From Mercurialis annua (lineage: Eukaryota; Streptophyta; Magnoliopsida; Malpighiales; Euphorbiaceae): a stretch of DNA of 64,000 bases. The notes beneath the pieces were generated by a model. The model was not told where the DNA came from. It saw only the letters and a list, made by a program, of their open reading frames with translations, and did not search any database. Where the stretch lies: the NCBI RefSeq assembly GCF_937616625.2, contig NC_065577.1, forward strand, positions 22,705,501-22,769,500. The letters run 5' to 3'. Below are positions 46,692-59,500 of this stretch, in pieces (within the stretch, counting starts at the first letter, position 1; the number at the start of each line of letters is the position of its first letter). The translations under genes were made by a program, and so were the position numbers.

Positions 46692-47792
46692 TTACATTCG
46701 TTGGTTTGGAAACCTTTCCTTTCGAAAATGAACCCAAACGCAATCACCAGGTTGGAAAATAATGCGCCTTTTTCCTTTGCTCATTCGCCTAGCCACGTTT
46801 TCATTTTGCCTCTCAATTCTTTCTTTCACCTGTTTGTGTATCTTTTGAGCCAAATCAGCCCCAAAGTGACCCATCAGATCCCCACTATGTGCCTTGTTTA
46901 TCAACAACAAACGCAAAGAACAATTAGGCACACACAACCTGTTCTTTTTAAACAAAAATCCGTCAAAAACATAAAAATCATCAAATTCATTTCCATTAAT
47001 ACAGGTTCCATACACATTGCAAAAATCAATATCATCTTTGTACAAATCCTTAATATACTCAAAAGCTAACAATTTAGAATCAAGAGTATTAAGAAGTGCA
47101 TACCTTCTTGAAAGTGCATCAGCAACCACATTTTCTTTACCTTTCTTGTACTTGATGACATAAGGAAAGGTATCGACAAACTCCATCCATTTAGCATGTC
47201 TTCGATTCAACTTATCTTGCCCTTTTAGATGTTTCAAGGATTCATGGTCTGTGTGAATCACGAACTCCTTAGGCCTCAAGTAGTGCTGCCATGTCTGAAG
47301 TGCGCGCACCAAGACAAACAGCTCCTTGTCATATGTTGGGTAATTCAATGTTGCCCCATTTAGTTTCTCACTAAAGAAGGAAATTGGACGCCCCTCTTGC
47401 ATCAATACAGCCCCAATTCCAACGCCACTTGCATTACATTCAATCTCAAAGATTTTATCAAAATTAGGCAAAACTAACAAAGGTGCACTACACAATTTTT
47501 CTTTAAGTAAATTAAAAGCATGTTCTTGTGCATCACCCCAATTAAAAGCAACATTTTTCTTGACTAATTCATTCAAAGATGCAGCTAAAGTACTAAAATC
47601 TTTAATGAAACGCCTATAAAAGCTAGCCAATCCATGAAAACTCCTTAATTGACTCACATTAGTTGGTTTTGGCCATTCATGAATAAATTTCACCTTTTCT
47701 GTATCAACCTCCAAACCATTAGAACTAACAATAAATCCAAGAAAATTGACTCGATCTAAACAAAAACTACACTTCTTCAGATTGGCAAACAA
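46692..47792 (-). pseudogene. Gypsy RT thumb, RNase H and truncated integrase
   Basis: 366 codons. RT palm end and thumb ([15 protein letters not shown], 1-90), then RNase H (about 105-235) with the usual [30 protein letters not shown] and DALSRR segments. In the first motif Asn stands where most plant gypsy RNase H have Asp (usually SDAS), which would remove a catalytic acid. The integrase zinc-binding segment follows but breaks off after [11 protein letters not shown]. The next residues, [13 protein letters not shown], belong to the far C-terminal side. The rest of the zinc finger and the whole DDE core, roughly 280 residues in related elements, are deleted in frame. Ends at TAA 46689-46691. 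Confidence 0.85.
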
Positions 47793-47870
47793 CTTTTCTT
47801 TTTGAAGAACAGCCCTAACATGGATTTTATGATCAGAATCAGACTTGGGGTAAACTAAAATATCATCAAA

Positions 47871-48479
47871 TTATACAACCACAAATTTACCAAGAAATTC
47901 ACGCAAGACATGGTTCATCAATCTCATGTATGTACTAGGTGCATTTGTAAGCCCAAATGGCATAACTGGCCACTCATACAACCCATACTTGGTGTTAAAG
48001 GCAGTTTTCCACTCATCCCCATTTTTCATGCGAATTTGATAATAACCAGATCGTAAATCAATCTTAGTAAAAACACATGGACCATGCAATTCATCAAGCA
48101 TATCATCTAACCTAGGGATAGGATGACGATACTTTACCGTTATCTTATTAATTGCACGACAATCGACACACATTCTCCACGTGCCATCTTTTTTTGGAAC
48201 CAGAATCACAGGAACCGCACATGGACTTAAGCTCTCTTTAACATACCCTTTTTTCATTAAATCATCCACTTGCCTTTGAAGTTCCTTTGTCTCTTCAAGG
48301 TTACTTCTATAGGCTGGTCTATTTGGTTTGGCAGCCCCGGGTACAAAATCAATTTGATGCTCAATGCCTCTTTTAGGTGGTAAACCACTTGGCATATCAT
48401 CAGGAAAAACGCCATCAAATTCCTGCAACAAATCGCAAAATTCTCTTGGCAAGGCAAGATCAAGATCAGAAGTGTTCAA
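47871..48479 (-). pseudogene. Gypsy reverse transcriptase, stop in the YxDD motif
   Basis: 202 codons covering the RT fingers and palm: [42 protein letters not shown] and [17 protein letters not shown]. The frame ends at a TAA (47868-47870) after KFVVV, exactly at the Tyr codon of the catalytic Tyr-Phe-Asp-Asp box; the FDDILVY codons follow in the same frame. RT is therefore cut before its two catalytic Asp residues. Upstream it overlaps the protease-region frame by 4 bp in another frame, so a frame change lies near 48476. Confidence 0.88.
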
Positions 48480-49045
48480 TATATATCCTTGTAAGTAACC
48501 ACAAACACTACCCTATTAGAATGCAATGCATGCCTAATTTCGCCTTCTCTAGCTAAAAAGCTACCCCTGTTGTGTTTTGATTTCTCACTTGATTGAATAC
48601 CATTGTTTTTATCACTCTTTAGTGATTCGTCAATACATTTGCTATTTTCAGCTCTTTCTCTTTCAATTTTGCACTGATCATCATACACATCCTTAGGAGA
48701 AAGAGGTGTTAATGTAACTTTTCTTCCATCCTTTGCAAAACTATATCTATTAAGGAAACCATCATGTGTAGATTTTCTATGAAATTTCCATGGTCTACCT
48801 AATAAGATATGTCCAGCATGCATTGGTACTACATCACATAGCACCTCATCAGAATATCTACCAATTGTGAATGGTACAATAACCTGTTTTGTCACTTTAA
48901 TCTCACCACAATTATTAAGCCAAAGCAATCTATATGGTCTAGGATGAGGTATGACATTCTTCATTATCACTTTCAGTCTCAATATCACCATGATCTTTGA
49001 GCACCATTGCTCTTCGATTTGGACATTGTAAAGCAATATGACCAT
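48476..49045 (-). pseudogene. Gypsy protease C-terminal part, active site deleted
   Basis: 189 codons with the C-terminal half of the protease (HPRPYRLLWLNN, GEIKVTKQVIVPFTIG, DVVPMHAGHILLGRPW) and a Ser/Lys-rich linker. The N-terminal half with the Asp-Gly/Ser-Gly active site is missing. The acidic segment ETESDNEE that follows the gag zinc knuckle is joined within a few bases to HPRPY, in a different frame (49045/48939 overlap). Roughly 70-80 residues are lost compared with related elements. Confidence 0.82.
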
Positions 49046-50284
49046 TACCTAGGCACTTGAAACATTTTATATCTCGGTTTCTTACCATAAGTGTCTCAGA
49101 TTTGAATGAACTTTTTGGATCTGCCACTCCTTTTTGCTTAGAATCCTGCAAAACAGATTTGTTATAATCAAATTTTCCGCCCTTTGAAGATCCACCCCAA
49201 TTAGGTTTTGAATTTGAAGTAGCACCCCAATTTGAATTGGAATTTGCATTTGATGTCCAATTAGACTTGGCTGTCCAGTTTGGTTTTAATTGCTTCTCAA
49301 TTTTGATGGCGAGATGCACCATCTCTTAAATCTCTTTATAATGGTTTAATTCAACCCGGTCAGCAATCTCCTTATTCATTCCTCTAAGAAAATGAGACAT
49401 GTTTGCTTCCATTTCCTCCTGTAAATCTAGCCTAACCATTAAAATCTCCATTTCTTTAAAGTAATCCTCAATATTCTTTGTACCTTGTCTTAAGTACTGA
49501 AGTTTTTGGTACAGCTCTCTTTGATAATATGAAGGTACAAATCTTCTTTTCATCACATCCTTAAGAGCTACCCAACTATTAATAGCATTTTCTCCACTTC
49601 TGCGCTGAGCTATTACCAATTGTTCATACAACATAATGGCATATTCAGTAAAATGACTAACCACTAACTTCATTTGCTTCTCATCAAAAAAATTATGGCA
49701 ATCAAAAATGAGATCTACCCTTTTCTCCCACTCCAAATAGGCTTCAGGGTTAGTCTTACCGGCAAAATTAGGAATATGAAATTTGATGCTACCTAGGATT
49801 CTGTCCATATCATCGTGATTATTATGCCAATTGCCACCATAATAACCACCTGGATTGCCTCTACCAATATTAGGGTTTCTCCTCGCACCGGGACCAGCAA
49901 CAAATCCTCTACCTAAATTAGGTTCATGCCGATCAAACTCATCATAATCGTCATAATCAACATGTTGATGATGCCCATTATTATGAACTCCCATGTTCAC
50001 TCCCACATTAGGTACATTAGCTCTCCCATTTATTGCATTTACACCCAAATTTGGAGCATTTTCCCTCACTTTCCTTGTCGATTTGCACCTACTGCCCCAA
50101 CAATTGCAGCAAGTTGCTCTTGCAAAGTCTGATTATTAAGCTCCATTATTTCTAATCTTTCAACCAGATTAGCCATATTCCTTTGTACTCTTTCATTTTC
50201 TTGAAATTGTGCTAACGGAATACCTTCATGAGATAACCTAGTTGTATCATCACCAACCCGTTCACCCGTTGATACACTTGACAT
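48939..50284 (-). pseudogene. Gypsy gag with CCHC knuckle, broken in three frames
   Basis: Gag runs through 50066-50284 (start MSSVSTGERVGDD, with a heptad-like NLVERLEIMELNNQTLQEQL segment), then 49326-50069 after a frame change, then 48939-49322 after an in-frame TAA at 49323-49325. The middle part holds the capsid domain: FHIPNFAGKTNPEAYLEWE, then FVPSYYQRELYQKLQ and YFKEMEILMVR. The last part has an Asn/Ser/Trp-rich repeat (NWTSNANSNSNWG) and the knuckle CFKCLGNGHIALQC. All domains of a plant gypsy gag are there but not in one frame. Confidence 0.88.
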
Positions 50285-51317
50285 AGTGACCCTGAAAAAG
50301 AAAGATGGCAGAATAGCAAAAAAAAAAAGTTAAGAGCAAACAGATTCCTCACACACTCCCTCACCTGTTTGCACTCAAAAGATGGGGTTGTTTACTCGTG
50401 TTTAACACACAAAAATAATGATCTCACAAGGCTTAACTCACACCACTGAAGCTTTATATCAAGTATTCTTATATGAATCAGTTCAACTACAAATTTCCAA
50501 CCAAACCTTTTGAAATACTAATAATCAAGTTTTAAATACTTAAGAAGCAAAAAAACGCAATATATATCAAGAAAACAGCAAATGTGTATCCAAATCAAAG
50601 AAAACAGAATTGAAAGAAAACAAAACTCAAATGGAATCAAAAGACAAATAAAAGAAATATCTAGATGCAAGAATATGTCTAGGAAACAAGGAAAAAAAAG
50701 GTAAAGAAAAGCAATTTGGAAAGTAATCAAAGAAAGGCTAGAAAACTTTAATCTGATTTGAAAATATCTTATATGGTGTCAATCCTTTCAAATTCGAATT
50801 TCTCAAATAAATCACTTAAAATAGCCTTAAACTCAATACAAATTCCCTTTAGATTAGAAAAAAAATTCAGAACTGATTTGCCAATTAATAACCCCTTTAA
50901 TGCTCTTGATTTCCACCACTTCACTTGCACACATTAATTTTTGCTATCAAACTCACAAATATCAAAACCAACAAAAAGACCTTATAACTTCTTCAAGATT
51001 TCAGATTCCTTCTCTCTCTTTTTTTTGTACTTTCTTTTTGATCTGAAATTTCAAGAACAGAATTTTAGATTCCTTTTCTCTCTTTTTTTGTAATTTTTTT
51101 TATTTTTTTTGATATGAAATTTTAAGAACAGAATTTCAGATTCCTTTTCTCTCTTTTTTTTGTACTTTTTTTTCTTTTTTTATCTACAATTTGAAGAACA
51201 GAATATCAGATTCGTTTTCTCTCTTTTTTTTGTTTTTTTTAAACAGCAAATTTAAGAACAAGAACACTAAATCAAACACATGAAATAAATGAATAACCAA
51301 CCTGATTTTTAAGAGCC
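50285..51317 (-). other. Gypsy 5' leader with pyrimidine-rich 60-65-bp repeats
   Basis: Untranslated leader between primer site and gag. At about 50995-51245 a unit of 60-65 bp (cagattccttttctctc, then a T-run, then aagaacagaat) is repeated about four times with diverged T-tracts. On the coding strand these are A/G-rich. The 70-codon frame at 50518-50730 is low-complexity and not a gene. Confidence 0.7.
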
Positions 51318-51319
51318 AA

Positions 51320-51331
51320 AGCTCTGATACC
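51320..51331 (-). promoter_or_regulatory. Gypsy primer binding site, initiator-Met tRNA
   Basis: On the - strand tggtatcagagc lies three bases after the 5' LTR, matching the plant initiator tRNA-Met primer site. Confidence 0.88.
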
Positions 51332-51334
51332 AAA

Positions 51335-51882
51335 TGATACGAACCTTTAGCGGTAGGCTATACGAACCCTTAATGCAATTCCCAAGAACCCGTATAATCA
51401 TTAACCTAAAAAGCCAATACCTATCTGATTCAAAACCCTAGGATCACTCTAGATCAGATTACAAAGATCAAGTGTAAATAGAACCTAAAAGATTAAGTCT
51501 TTTAAATCCTAATTACTAGCACACCACAAAGATTGATCAGATCTTTGACAAATATTAATATATCATAATATGATTGTAAAACCCTAAAACAAAATATTTA
51601 TAATGTCTCAGCAAGCAATGACATACATGTAAATAAGTAAAATTCGAAACAATAAACCCTAGTCTTGAATATGGGCTTTAAGTATGTTTTACAAAGCCCA
51701 TTCTTTAGAATCTTCATTTGAATAAGTTTGATGAGATGGTCTCTTGAAGCTTCTTGGCCCGTGACCTTGTAATTGGTCCTTGGGATAAACTCAACGGATC
51801 TTGGATATGCATTCTGCCCTCTTCATCAAGCCCATCAAAATTAGCATCTTCAAGCTTTTGAAGTCCTAGCCCATTTGTATCA
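51335..51882 (-). repeat. Gypsy 5' LTR
   Basis: 548 bp, lacking a 54-bp segment present in the 3' LTR. On the - strand it also encodes the C-terminal pol tail (GPITRSRAKKLQ), a copy with no promoter in front and so without function. Followed by the target duplication ACTAG. Confidence 0.88.
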
Positions 51883-54800
51883 ACTAGTATGTCGCATCTC
51901 AAGTCTCTTTAACACGTCGTTTTGATTATCTAAGAATGGTTAGGTTATATTACGCAAAGTGCGTGTGAAAAGTGACGATAAATTAGCATGTTGAGTCTGA
52001 AGTCTCTTTAGCGCGTCGTTCGGATTACCTAAGCATGGTTAGCTTATATTACGCAAGGTGTGCCTGAAAGTGACGCTAGATTAGCATGTCACGTCTCAAG
52101 GCTCGTTAACGCGTCGTTCCGATTACCTAAGCATGATTAGGTTATATTATGCAAAGTGTGCGTGAAAAGTGAAGCTAGATTAGTATGTCGCGTCTCAAGT
52201 CTCTTTAATGCGTCGTTTTGATTACCTAATCATGGTTAGGTTATATTACGTAAGTTGTTCGTGAAAGTGACGCTAGTGTATGTCGCGTCTCAAGGCTCTT
52301 GAACTCGTCGTTCTGAGTACCTAAGCATGGTTAGGTTATATTACGCAACGTGTGCTTGAAAAGTGACGCTAGATTAGTAAATTGTGTCTCAAGTATCTTT
52401 AATGCGTCGTTTCGATTACCATGCTTATGTCGCGTCCCAAGTCTCTCTAACACGTCGTTCCGATTACCTAAAGCATGGTTAGGTTATATTACACAAAATG
52501 TGCGTGAAAAGTAACAATAAATTAGTAAGTCATGTCTCAAGTATATTTAACGCGTCGTTGCAATTACCTAACCTTGGCTAGGTTATATTACGCAAAGTGA
52601 GAGTGAAAAGTGACGCTAGCTTAGAATGTCGCGTCTCAGTTCTCTTTAACGCATTGTTCCTATTAACTAATTATGGTTTGGTTATATTACGATAAGTGTG
52701 CATGAAAAGTGATACTAGATTAGTATGTCGCGTCTCAAGTCTCTTTAACGCGTCTTTGCGATTACCATGCTTATCTCGCGTCACAAGTCACTTTAATGCG
52801 TCGTTCCGATTACCAAAGTATGGTTAGATTATATTAGGCAAAAGTTTCATGAAAAGTGACGCAAGATTAGTATGTCGCGTCTCAAGTCTCTCTAACGTGT
52901 CGCTCCTATTTCCTGAGAATGGTTTGGTTATATTACGAAAAATGTGAGTGAAAAGTGACGCTAGCTTAGTACGTCGCATCTTAAGTCTCTCTAATGCGTC
53001 GTTCCGATTTCTAAGCATGGTAAGGTTATATTACGCAAAGTGTGCGAAATAAGTTACGCTAGATTAGTATTACGCATCTCAAGTCTTTGTAACACGTCGT
53101 TTCGATCACTATGCCTATGTCGCGTCACAAGTCTCTCTAACGCGTCGTTCCGATTACCTAAGCTTGGTGAGGTTATAATACGCAAAGTGTGCGCGAAAAA
53201 TGACAACAGATATTAGTATGTCGCGTCTAAAGTCTCTTTAACGAGTCGTTCCGATTACCTAAGCATGGTCAGGTTATATTACGCACAGAGTGCTTGAAAG
53301 GTGACGCTAGATTAGTATGTCGCATCTCAAGTCTCTTGAACACGTTTTTTCGATTACCTGAGAATGGTTAGGTTATATTACGCAAAGTTTGCGTTTTTCA
53401 GTGACGCTAGATTAGTATGTCGCATCTCAAGTCTCTTGAACACGTCGTTTCGATTACCTAAGAATGGTTGGGATATATTACGCAAAGTGTGCGTGAAAAG
53501 TGACGGTAGAATAGTATGTCTCATCTTAATGCAAAGTGTGCGTGAAAAGTGACGCTAGATAAATATCTCACGTCACAAGTCTCTTTAACGCATCGTATTA
53601 CCTAAGCATGGTTAGATTATATAACGCAAAGTATGCGTTAAAAGTAACGCTAGATTAGTAGTATGTCGCGTCACAAGTCTCTTTAACGCGTCGTTCTGAT
53701 TATCTAATCATGGTTAGATTACATTACTCAAAGTATGCGTTAAAATTGACGCTAAATTAGCATGTCGCGTAACATGTCTCTCTAACGCGTTGTTCCGATT
53801 ACCTAAGCATGGTTAAGTCATAGCACGCAAACTGTGCGTGAAAAGGATCAATAGATTAGTATGTCGCATGTCAAGTCTCTTTAACGCATCGTTCTGATTA
53901 CCTATGCATGGTTAGGTTATACTACGCAAAGTGTGCATGAAAAGTGACGCTAGATTATTATGTCCAGTCTCGAGTCTCTTTAACGCGTCGTTATTCCTAA
54001 GCATGGGTAGGATATATTACGCAAAGTGTGCGTAAAAATTTACGCTAGATTAATATGGCGCGTCTCAAGTCTCTGTAACGCGTCGTTTCGATTGCCATGC
54101 TTATGTCGCATGACAAGTCTCTCTAACGCGTCGTTCCGATTACCTAAGCATGATTAGGCTATATTACACAAAGTTTGCGTGAAAAGTGACGTTTTATTAG
54201 TATGTCGCATTTCAAGTCTCTCTAACGCGTCGTTGTTCCTAAGCATGGTTAGGTTATAACGCAAAGTGTGCGTGAAAAGTGACACTAGATTAGTATGTCG
54301 CGTCTCAAGTCTCTCTAACGCGTTGTTCCGATTCCCTAAGCATGGGTAGGATATATTACGCATGTAAAAATTTACGCTAGATTAATATGGCGCGTCTCAA
54401 GTCTCTATAGCGCGTCGTTTTGATTGCCATGCTTATGTCGCATGACAAGTCTCTCTAACGTGTCGTTATGATTACCTAAGCCTGGTTAGGTTATATTACG
54501 CAAAGTGTGCGTGAAAAATGACAATAGATTAGTATGTCGCGTCTCGAGTCTATTTAACGCATTGTTCCAATTACTTCAATATGGTTAGGTTATATTATTA
54601 CGCAAAGTATGTGTGAAATATAATAATAGATTATTATATGGCGTCATAAGTCTATCTAACGCATCGTTCCGATTACTTAAGCATGGTTAGGTTATATTAC
54701 GCAAAGTGTCCGTGAAAAGTGACGCTAGATTAGTATATCGCGTCTCAAGACTCTTTAAACGCGACGTTCCGATTACCTAAGTATGGTTAGTTATATTACG

Positions 54801-57800
54801 CAAAGGGTGCGTAAAAAATGACACTAGATTAGTATGTCGCGTCTCAAGTCTCTTTAACGCTTCGTTCCGATTACCCAAGAATTGTTAGGTTTACGTAAAG
54901 TGTGCTAGAAAAGTAACGCTAGATTAGTATGTCCCATCTCATGACTCTTTAATGCGTCGTTCTGATTACCTAAGCATGGCTAGGTTATATTATGCAAAGT
55001 TGGCGTGAAAAGTGACGATAGATTATCATGCCGCATCCCAAGTCTCTTTAACGAGTCGTTTCGATTACCATGCATATGTCGCATCACAAGCCTCTCTAAC
55101 GCATTGTTCCGACTACCTTAGCATAGTTAGGTTATAGTACGCAAAGTGTGCGTGAAAAGTAACAATAGATTAGTATGTCACGTCTCAAGTCTCTTTGACG
55201 CGTCGTTCCGATTACTTAACCTTGGTTAGGTTATATTACGCAAAGTGTGTGTGAAAAGTGACAATAGATTAGTATGTCGCGTCTCAATTCTCTTTATCGC
55301 GTTGTTCCGATTAGCTAACCATGGTTATACTATATTACGCAAAGCGTGCGTGAAAACTGATCCTCGATTAGTATGTCGCGTCTCAAGTCTCTTTAATGCG
55401 TCGTTCCGATTACCTAAGCAAGGCTAGGTTATAATACGCAAAGTGTGCATGAAAAGTGACTATAGATTAGTATGTTGCGTCTAATGTCTCTTTAACATCT
55501 TGTTCCGATTACCTAAGTGTAGTTAGGTTATATTACACAATGTGTGCGTAAAAAGTGACGCTAGATTAGTATGGCTCGGCTCGAGTCTCTTTAACGCGTC
55601 GTTTTGATTACCATGCGTATGTCGAGTCACAAGTCTTTCTATCGAGCCATTCCGATTACCTAAGCATGGTTAGGTTATATAACGCAAAGTGTGCGTGAAA
55701 AATGACAATAGAATTAGCATGTCGCGTCTCACGTTTACTTTACGCCTCGTTCCTATTACCTAAGAGCATGGTTAGGTTATATTACGCAAGGTGTGCGTAA
55801 AAAGTGACGTTAGATTAGTATGTCGCGTCTCAAGGCTCTTTAATGCGACGTTTCGATTACCTAAGCATGGTTAGGATATATTATGCAAAGTTTGCGTGAA
55901 AACTGACGCTAGATTAGTATGTCGCGTCTCAAGTCTCTGTAACGCGTCGTTTCGATTACCTAGGAAAGGTAACGATTATATAACGGAAAGTGTGCGTTAA
56001 AAGTGAGGCTAGATTAGTAGTATGTCGCGTCCCAAGTCTCTTTAACGCATCGTTCCGATTACCTAAGCATGGTTAGGTTATATTACTCAAAGTGTACGTC
56101 AAAAATGACGCTAGATTATTATGTCACGTCACAAGTCTCTTTAACACGTCGTTCCGATTACCTATGCATGATTAGGTTATATTATGCAAAGTGTGCGTGA
56201 AAGTGACGCTAGATAAGTATCTCACGTCACAAGTTTCTTTAACGCATCGTTCCGATTACCTAACCATGGTTAGATTATATAGCACAAAGTGTGCGTTAAA
56301 AGTAACGCTAAATTAGTAGTATGTCGCGTCACAAGTCTCTTTAACGCGTTGTTCCGATTATCTAAGCATGGTTAGATTACATTACTCAAAGTGTGCGTTA
56401 AAATTAACACTTGATTAGAATGTCGTGTAGTAAGTCTCTCTAACGCGTCGTTGCGATTACCTAAGCATGGTCAAGTTATAGTACGCAAACTGTGTGTGAA
56501 ATGGATCAATAGATTAGTATGTCATCTCTCAAGTCTCTTTAACGCGTCGTTCCGATTACCTAAGCATGGTTAGGTTATAATGCTCCAAGTCTACTTAAAA
56601 AGTGACAATAGATTAGTATGTTGCGTCTAATGTCTATTCGACGCGTTGTTCCGATTACCTAAGCATGGTTAGGTTATTTTACACAAAGTGTGCGTATAAA
56701 GTGTAGCTAGATTAGTATATTTTCTCTCAAGTCTCTTTAACGCGTCGTTTTGATTACCATGCTCATCTCGCGTCACAAGTTTCTTAAACGCATCGTTCCG
56801 ATTACCTAATCATGGTTAGGTTATATTACGTAAAGTGTGTGTGAAAAGTGACGTTATATTAGTATGTCGCATCTCATGTCTCTCTAACGCTTCGTTATTA
56901 TTTCCTAAGCATGGTTAGGTTATATTATGCAAAGTGTGCGTGAAAAGTGACGCTAGATTAGTATGTCGCGTCTCAAGTCTCTCTAATGCGTCATTCCGAT
57001 TTTCTAAGCATGAGTGGGATATATTACGCAAACTGTGCGTAAAACGTTACGCTAGATTAATATGGCGCGTCTCAAGCCTCTTTAACGCGTCGTTTTGATT
57101 ACCAAGCTTATATCACGTGACAAGTCTCTCTAACGTGTCGTTCTGATTACCTAAGCCTGGTTAGGTTATATTACGCAAAGTGTTCGTGAAAAATGATAAT
57201 AGATTAGTATGTCGGTCTCAAGTCTATTAAACGCATTGTTTTAATTACATAAGTATGGTTAGGTTATTTTATTACGCAAAGTATGTGTGAAAAATGACAA
57301 TAGATTAGTATGTCGCGTCATAAGTCTATCAAACACGTCGTTCCAATTTCCTAAGCATGGTTAGGTTATATTAAGCAAATTGTCCATGAAAAGTGATGCT
57401 AGATTAGTATATCGCGTCTCAAGACTCTTTAAACGCGTCGTTCCGATTACCTAAGCATGGTTAGTTATATTACGCAAAAGGTGCGTAAAAAATGATACTA
57501 GATTAGTATGTCGCGTCTCAAGTCTTTTTAACGCGTCGTTCCGATTATCAAAGAATTGTTAGTTTTACGTAAAGTGTGCGAGAAAAGTAAAGCTAGATTA
57601 GTATGTCCCGTCTCATGGCTCTTTAATGTGTCGTTCCGATTACCTAAGCATGATTAGCTGATATTATGCAAAGTTGGCGTGAAAAGTGACGGTAGATTAG
57701 TATGTCTCGTCTCAAGTCTCTTTAGCGAGTTGTTTCGATTACCATGCATATGTCGCATCACAAGCCTCTCTAACGCGTCGTTCCGACTACCTAAGCATGG

Positions 57801-58443
57801 TTAGGTTATAGTAGGCAAAGTGTGCGTGAAAAGTAACAATAGATTAGTATGTCATATCTCAAGTCTCTTTAACGCGTCGTTCCTATTACTTAAGCATGGT
57901 TCAGTTATATTTCGCAAAGTGTCGGTGAAAAGTGACAATAGATTAGTATGTCGCGTCTCAATTCTCTTTATCCTTTTGTTCCGATTACCTAACCATTGTT
58001 ATGCTATATTACACAAAGCGTGCGTGAAAAGTGACGCTCGATTAGTATGTCGCGTCTTAAGTCTCTTTAACGCGTCGTTCCGATTACCTAAGCATGGTTA
58101 GGTTGTAATACGCAAAGTGTGCTTGGAAAGTGATTATAGATTAGTATGTTGCGTCTAATGTCTCTTTAACGCGTCGTTCCGATTACCTAAGCGTGGATAG
58201 GTTATATTACACAAAGTGTGCGTAAAAAGTGACGCTAGATTAGTATGGCTCGGCTCGAGTCTCTTTAACGCGTCGTTTTGATACTCATGTCGAGCCTATG
58301 TCGAGTCACAAGTCTTTCAATCGAGCCGTTTCGATTACCTATGCATGGTTAGGTTATATTATGCAAAGTGTGCATGATAATTGACATTAGAATTAGTATG
58401 TCGCATCTCACATTTATTTCACGCGTCGTTCCTATTACCTAAG
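51883..58443 (-). repeat. 99-bp satellite array, block 5 (reversed)
   Basis: 6.6 kb of reversed monomers with many 48-bp units (for example near 52410, 52760, 54090, 54430, 55070, 55620, 56755 and 57100). Its right end is split by the young LTR element at target CTAAG and continues at 63136. Confidence 0.95.
53551..58443 (-). repeat. Higher-order satellite repeat of about 2.65-2.67 kb, two copies
   Basis: Marker variants recur at a near-constant offset: gacgctagata at 53551 and 56205; the double tag tattagta-gtatg units near 53660 and 56310; ggatcaatagattag near 53846 and 56494; cctggttagg at 54481 and 57156; tgcatatgtcgcatcac at 55071 and 57745; atggctcggctcgag at 55571 and 58245. The second copy carries on past the LTR insertion, at 63141 to about 63340, matching 55769-55965. 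Confidence 0.82.
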
Positions 58444-58860
58444 TGATGGATACGCAAGTAATCAGACAGCAGACAAGTAGACTCGGACACAGATACGCAG
58501 ACACATATACGCAGACACATACACCTTATCTGAAGATTAAGCTGTTGTAACTAACTTATTGCCAAAATCCCTATCTTATAGGGATCATCATTATAACTGA
58601 ATAAGAAGAGTTTAAACAGAACTCTACTACAGGAGACCTGAAGCTAAGTCAATATCAAAGTCTATACCTATAAATAGACATGGAAGTTAAGGTAAAAACC
58701 CTAATTCATTCTCTTGAAACTATATCATTTATCTTGAACCTCACAAGGTATCTGACTTAGGCATCGGAGTGTAGTCGGACACAACACGTCCGACTCATTC
58801 TGACCTGTGTTCGTGATCGCAGGTCATCAAGAGAAGACATTACCGTTCGAAGAACCATCA
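58444..58860 (+). repeat. 5' LTR of the LARD-like element
   Basis: 417 bp, with TATAAATA at 58669-58676 and identical to the 3' LTR by reading. It ends gaaccatca directly before tttggcgccg. Confidence 0.92.
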
Positions 58861-58862
58861 TT

Positions 58863-58880
58863 TGGCGCCGTCTGTTGGAA
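58863..58880 (+). promoter_or_regulatory. Primer binding site of the LARD-like element
   Basis: tggcgccgtctgttggaa starts two bases after the LTR. The tggcgccgtctg core is the type found in plant Tat/Ogre elements (usually tggcgccgtctgtgggaa); the exact tRNA, Arg or Asp family, is not certain. Confidence 0.8.
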
Positions 58881-58938
58881 CGATCATTCTTTCCTTTAAA
58901 AAAAATCTAATTTTGGTTCTACGACTACTGAAAGAAAC

Positions 58939-59178
58939 ATGGATCACCACGATGAACCACCACCACCTGGTGTCAATATCTTGGACGGAGCATCTGCTGC
59001 AAGGAATAACCAAACTTCTGTAGTTACGACAAACGAAGTGGTTTTTCCGATCCGCAATCCATCAGAGGTAGCAGGACGCAGATGCATAAAAAATGGCCAC
59101 CGGCGTACAGTAGCTGGAATGACCAGTAACATCATGGTTATCAGATACCATTTCGACCTATCCCGTTCCCGTCCTTGA
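58939..59178 (+). pseudogene. Possible gag N-terminal remnant, 79 codons
   Basis: The first ATG frame after the primer site starts MDHHDEPPPPGVNILDGAS. An acidic, proline-rich start at this position is seen in some plant gypsy gag proteins. No capsid domain follows and the frame closes after 79 codons. It may be a gag relic or chance. Confidence 0.35.
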
Positions 59179-59500
59179 ACACAGAAGGAACAATCACATC
59201 TGCGTCAACAAGGTATGTCTTTCCGTATTTGCCACCGGACGTTGAAGGCACAAACATAGCAGACACAAAAGCAGCAGAATTTGGAGCCTTTACCTTAAAG
59301 GAAGGAGAAAGAACCTTAAATCACCAAGAAAGCAAATCATAGGCAAGAGAAAACTGTGCCTCTCCCGGACAAGAGAGAAAGTCTAATTGAGACAAGCGAG
59401 AAGCCATACCATTGGCAGAAGGAGCAGACATAGTAGATGTTCAAAAGAAGTACAAAGCCATTCAGCAAATAAAAGGAGGGAAGACGTAGAGAAGACGCGC

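Larger units (their letters stand above)
45925..51882 (-). mobile_element. Decayed Ty3/gypsy LTR retrotransposon
   Basis: 5.96-kb element, LTRs 45925-46527 (3') and 51335-51882 (5'), both starting TGATAC and ending GTATCA (GTAACA in one mutated end) on the + strand. It is flanked by the perfect 5-bp duplication ACTAG (45920-45924 and 51883-51887). On the - strand it has a primer site, repeat-rich leader, gag, CCHC knuckle, protease remnant, RT, RNase H and an integrase remnant, in the gypsy order with RT before integrase. Stops, frame changes and two large deletions break it. Confidence 0.92.

Noticed and set aside
51883..58443. tRNA or small RNA genes in the satellite
   Set aside because: No cloverleaf or A/B-box pair could be seen; recurrent short inverted words belong to the monomer.
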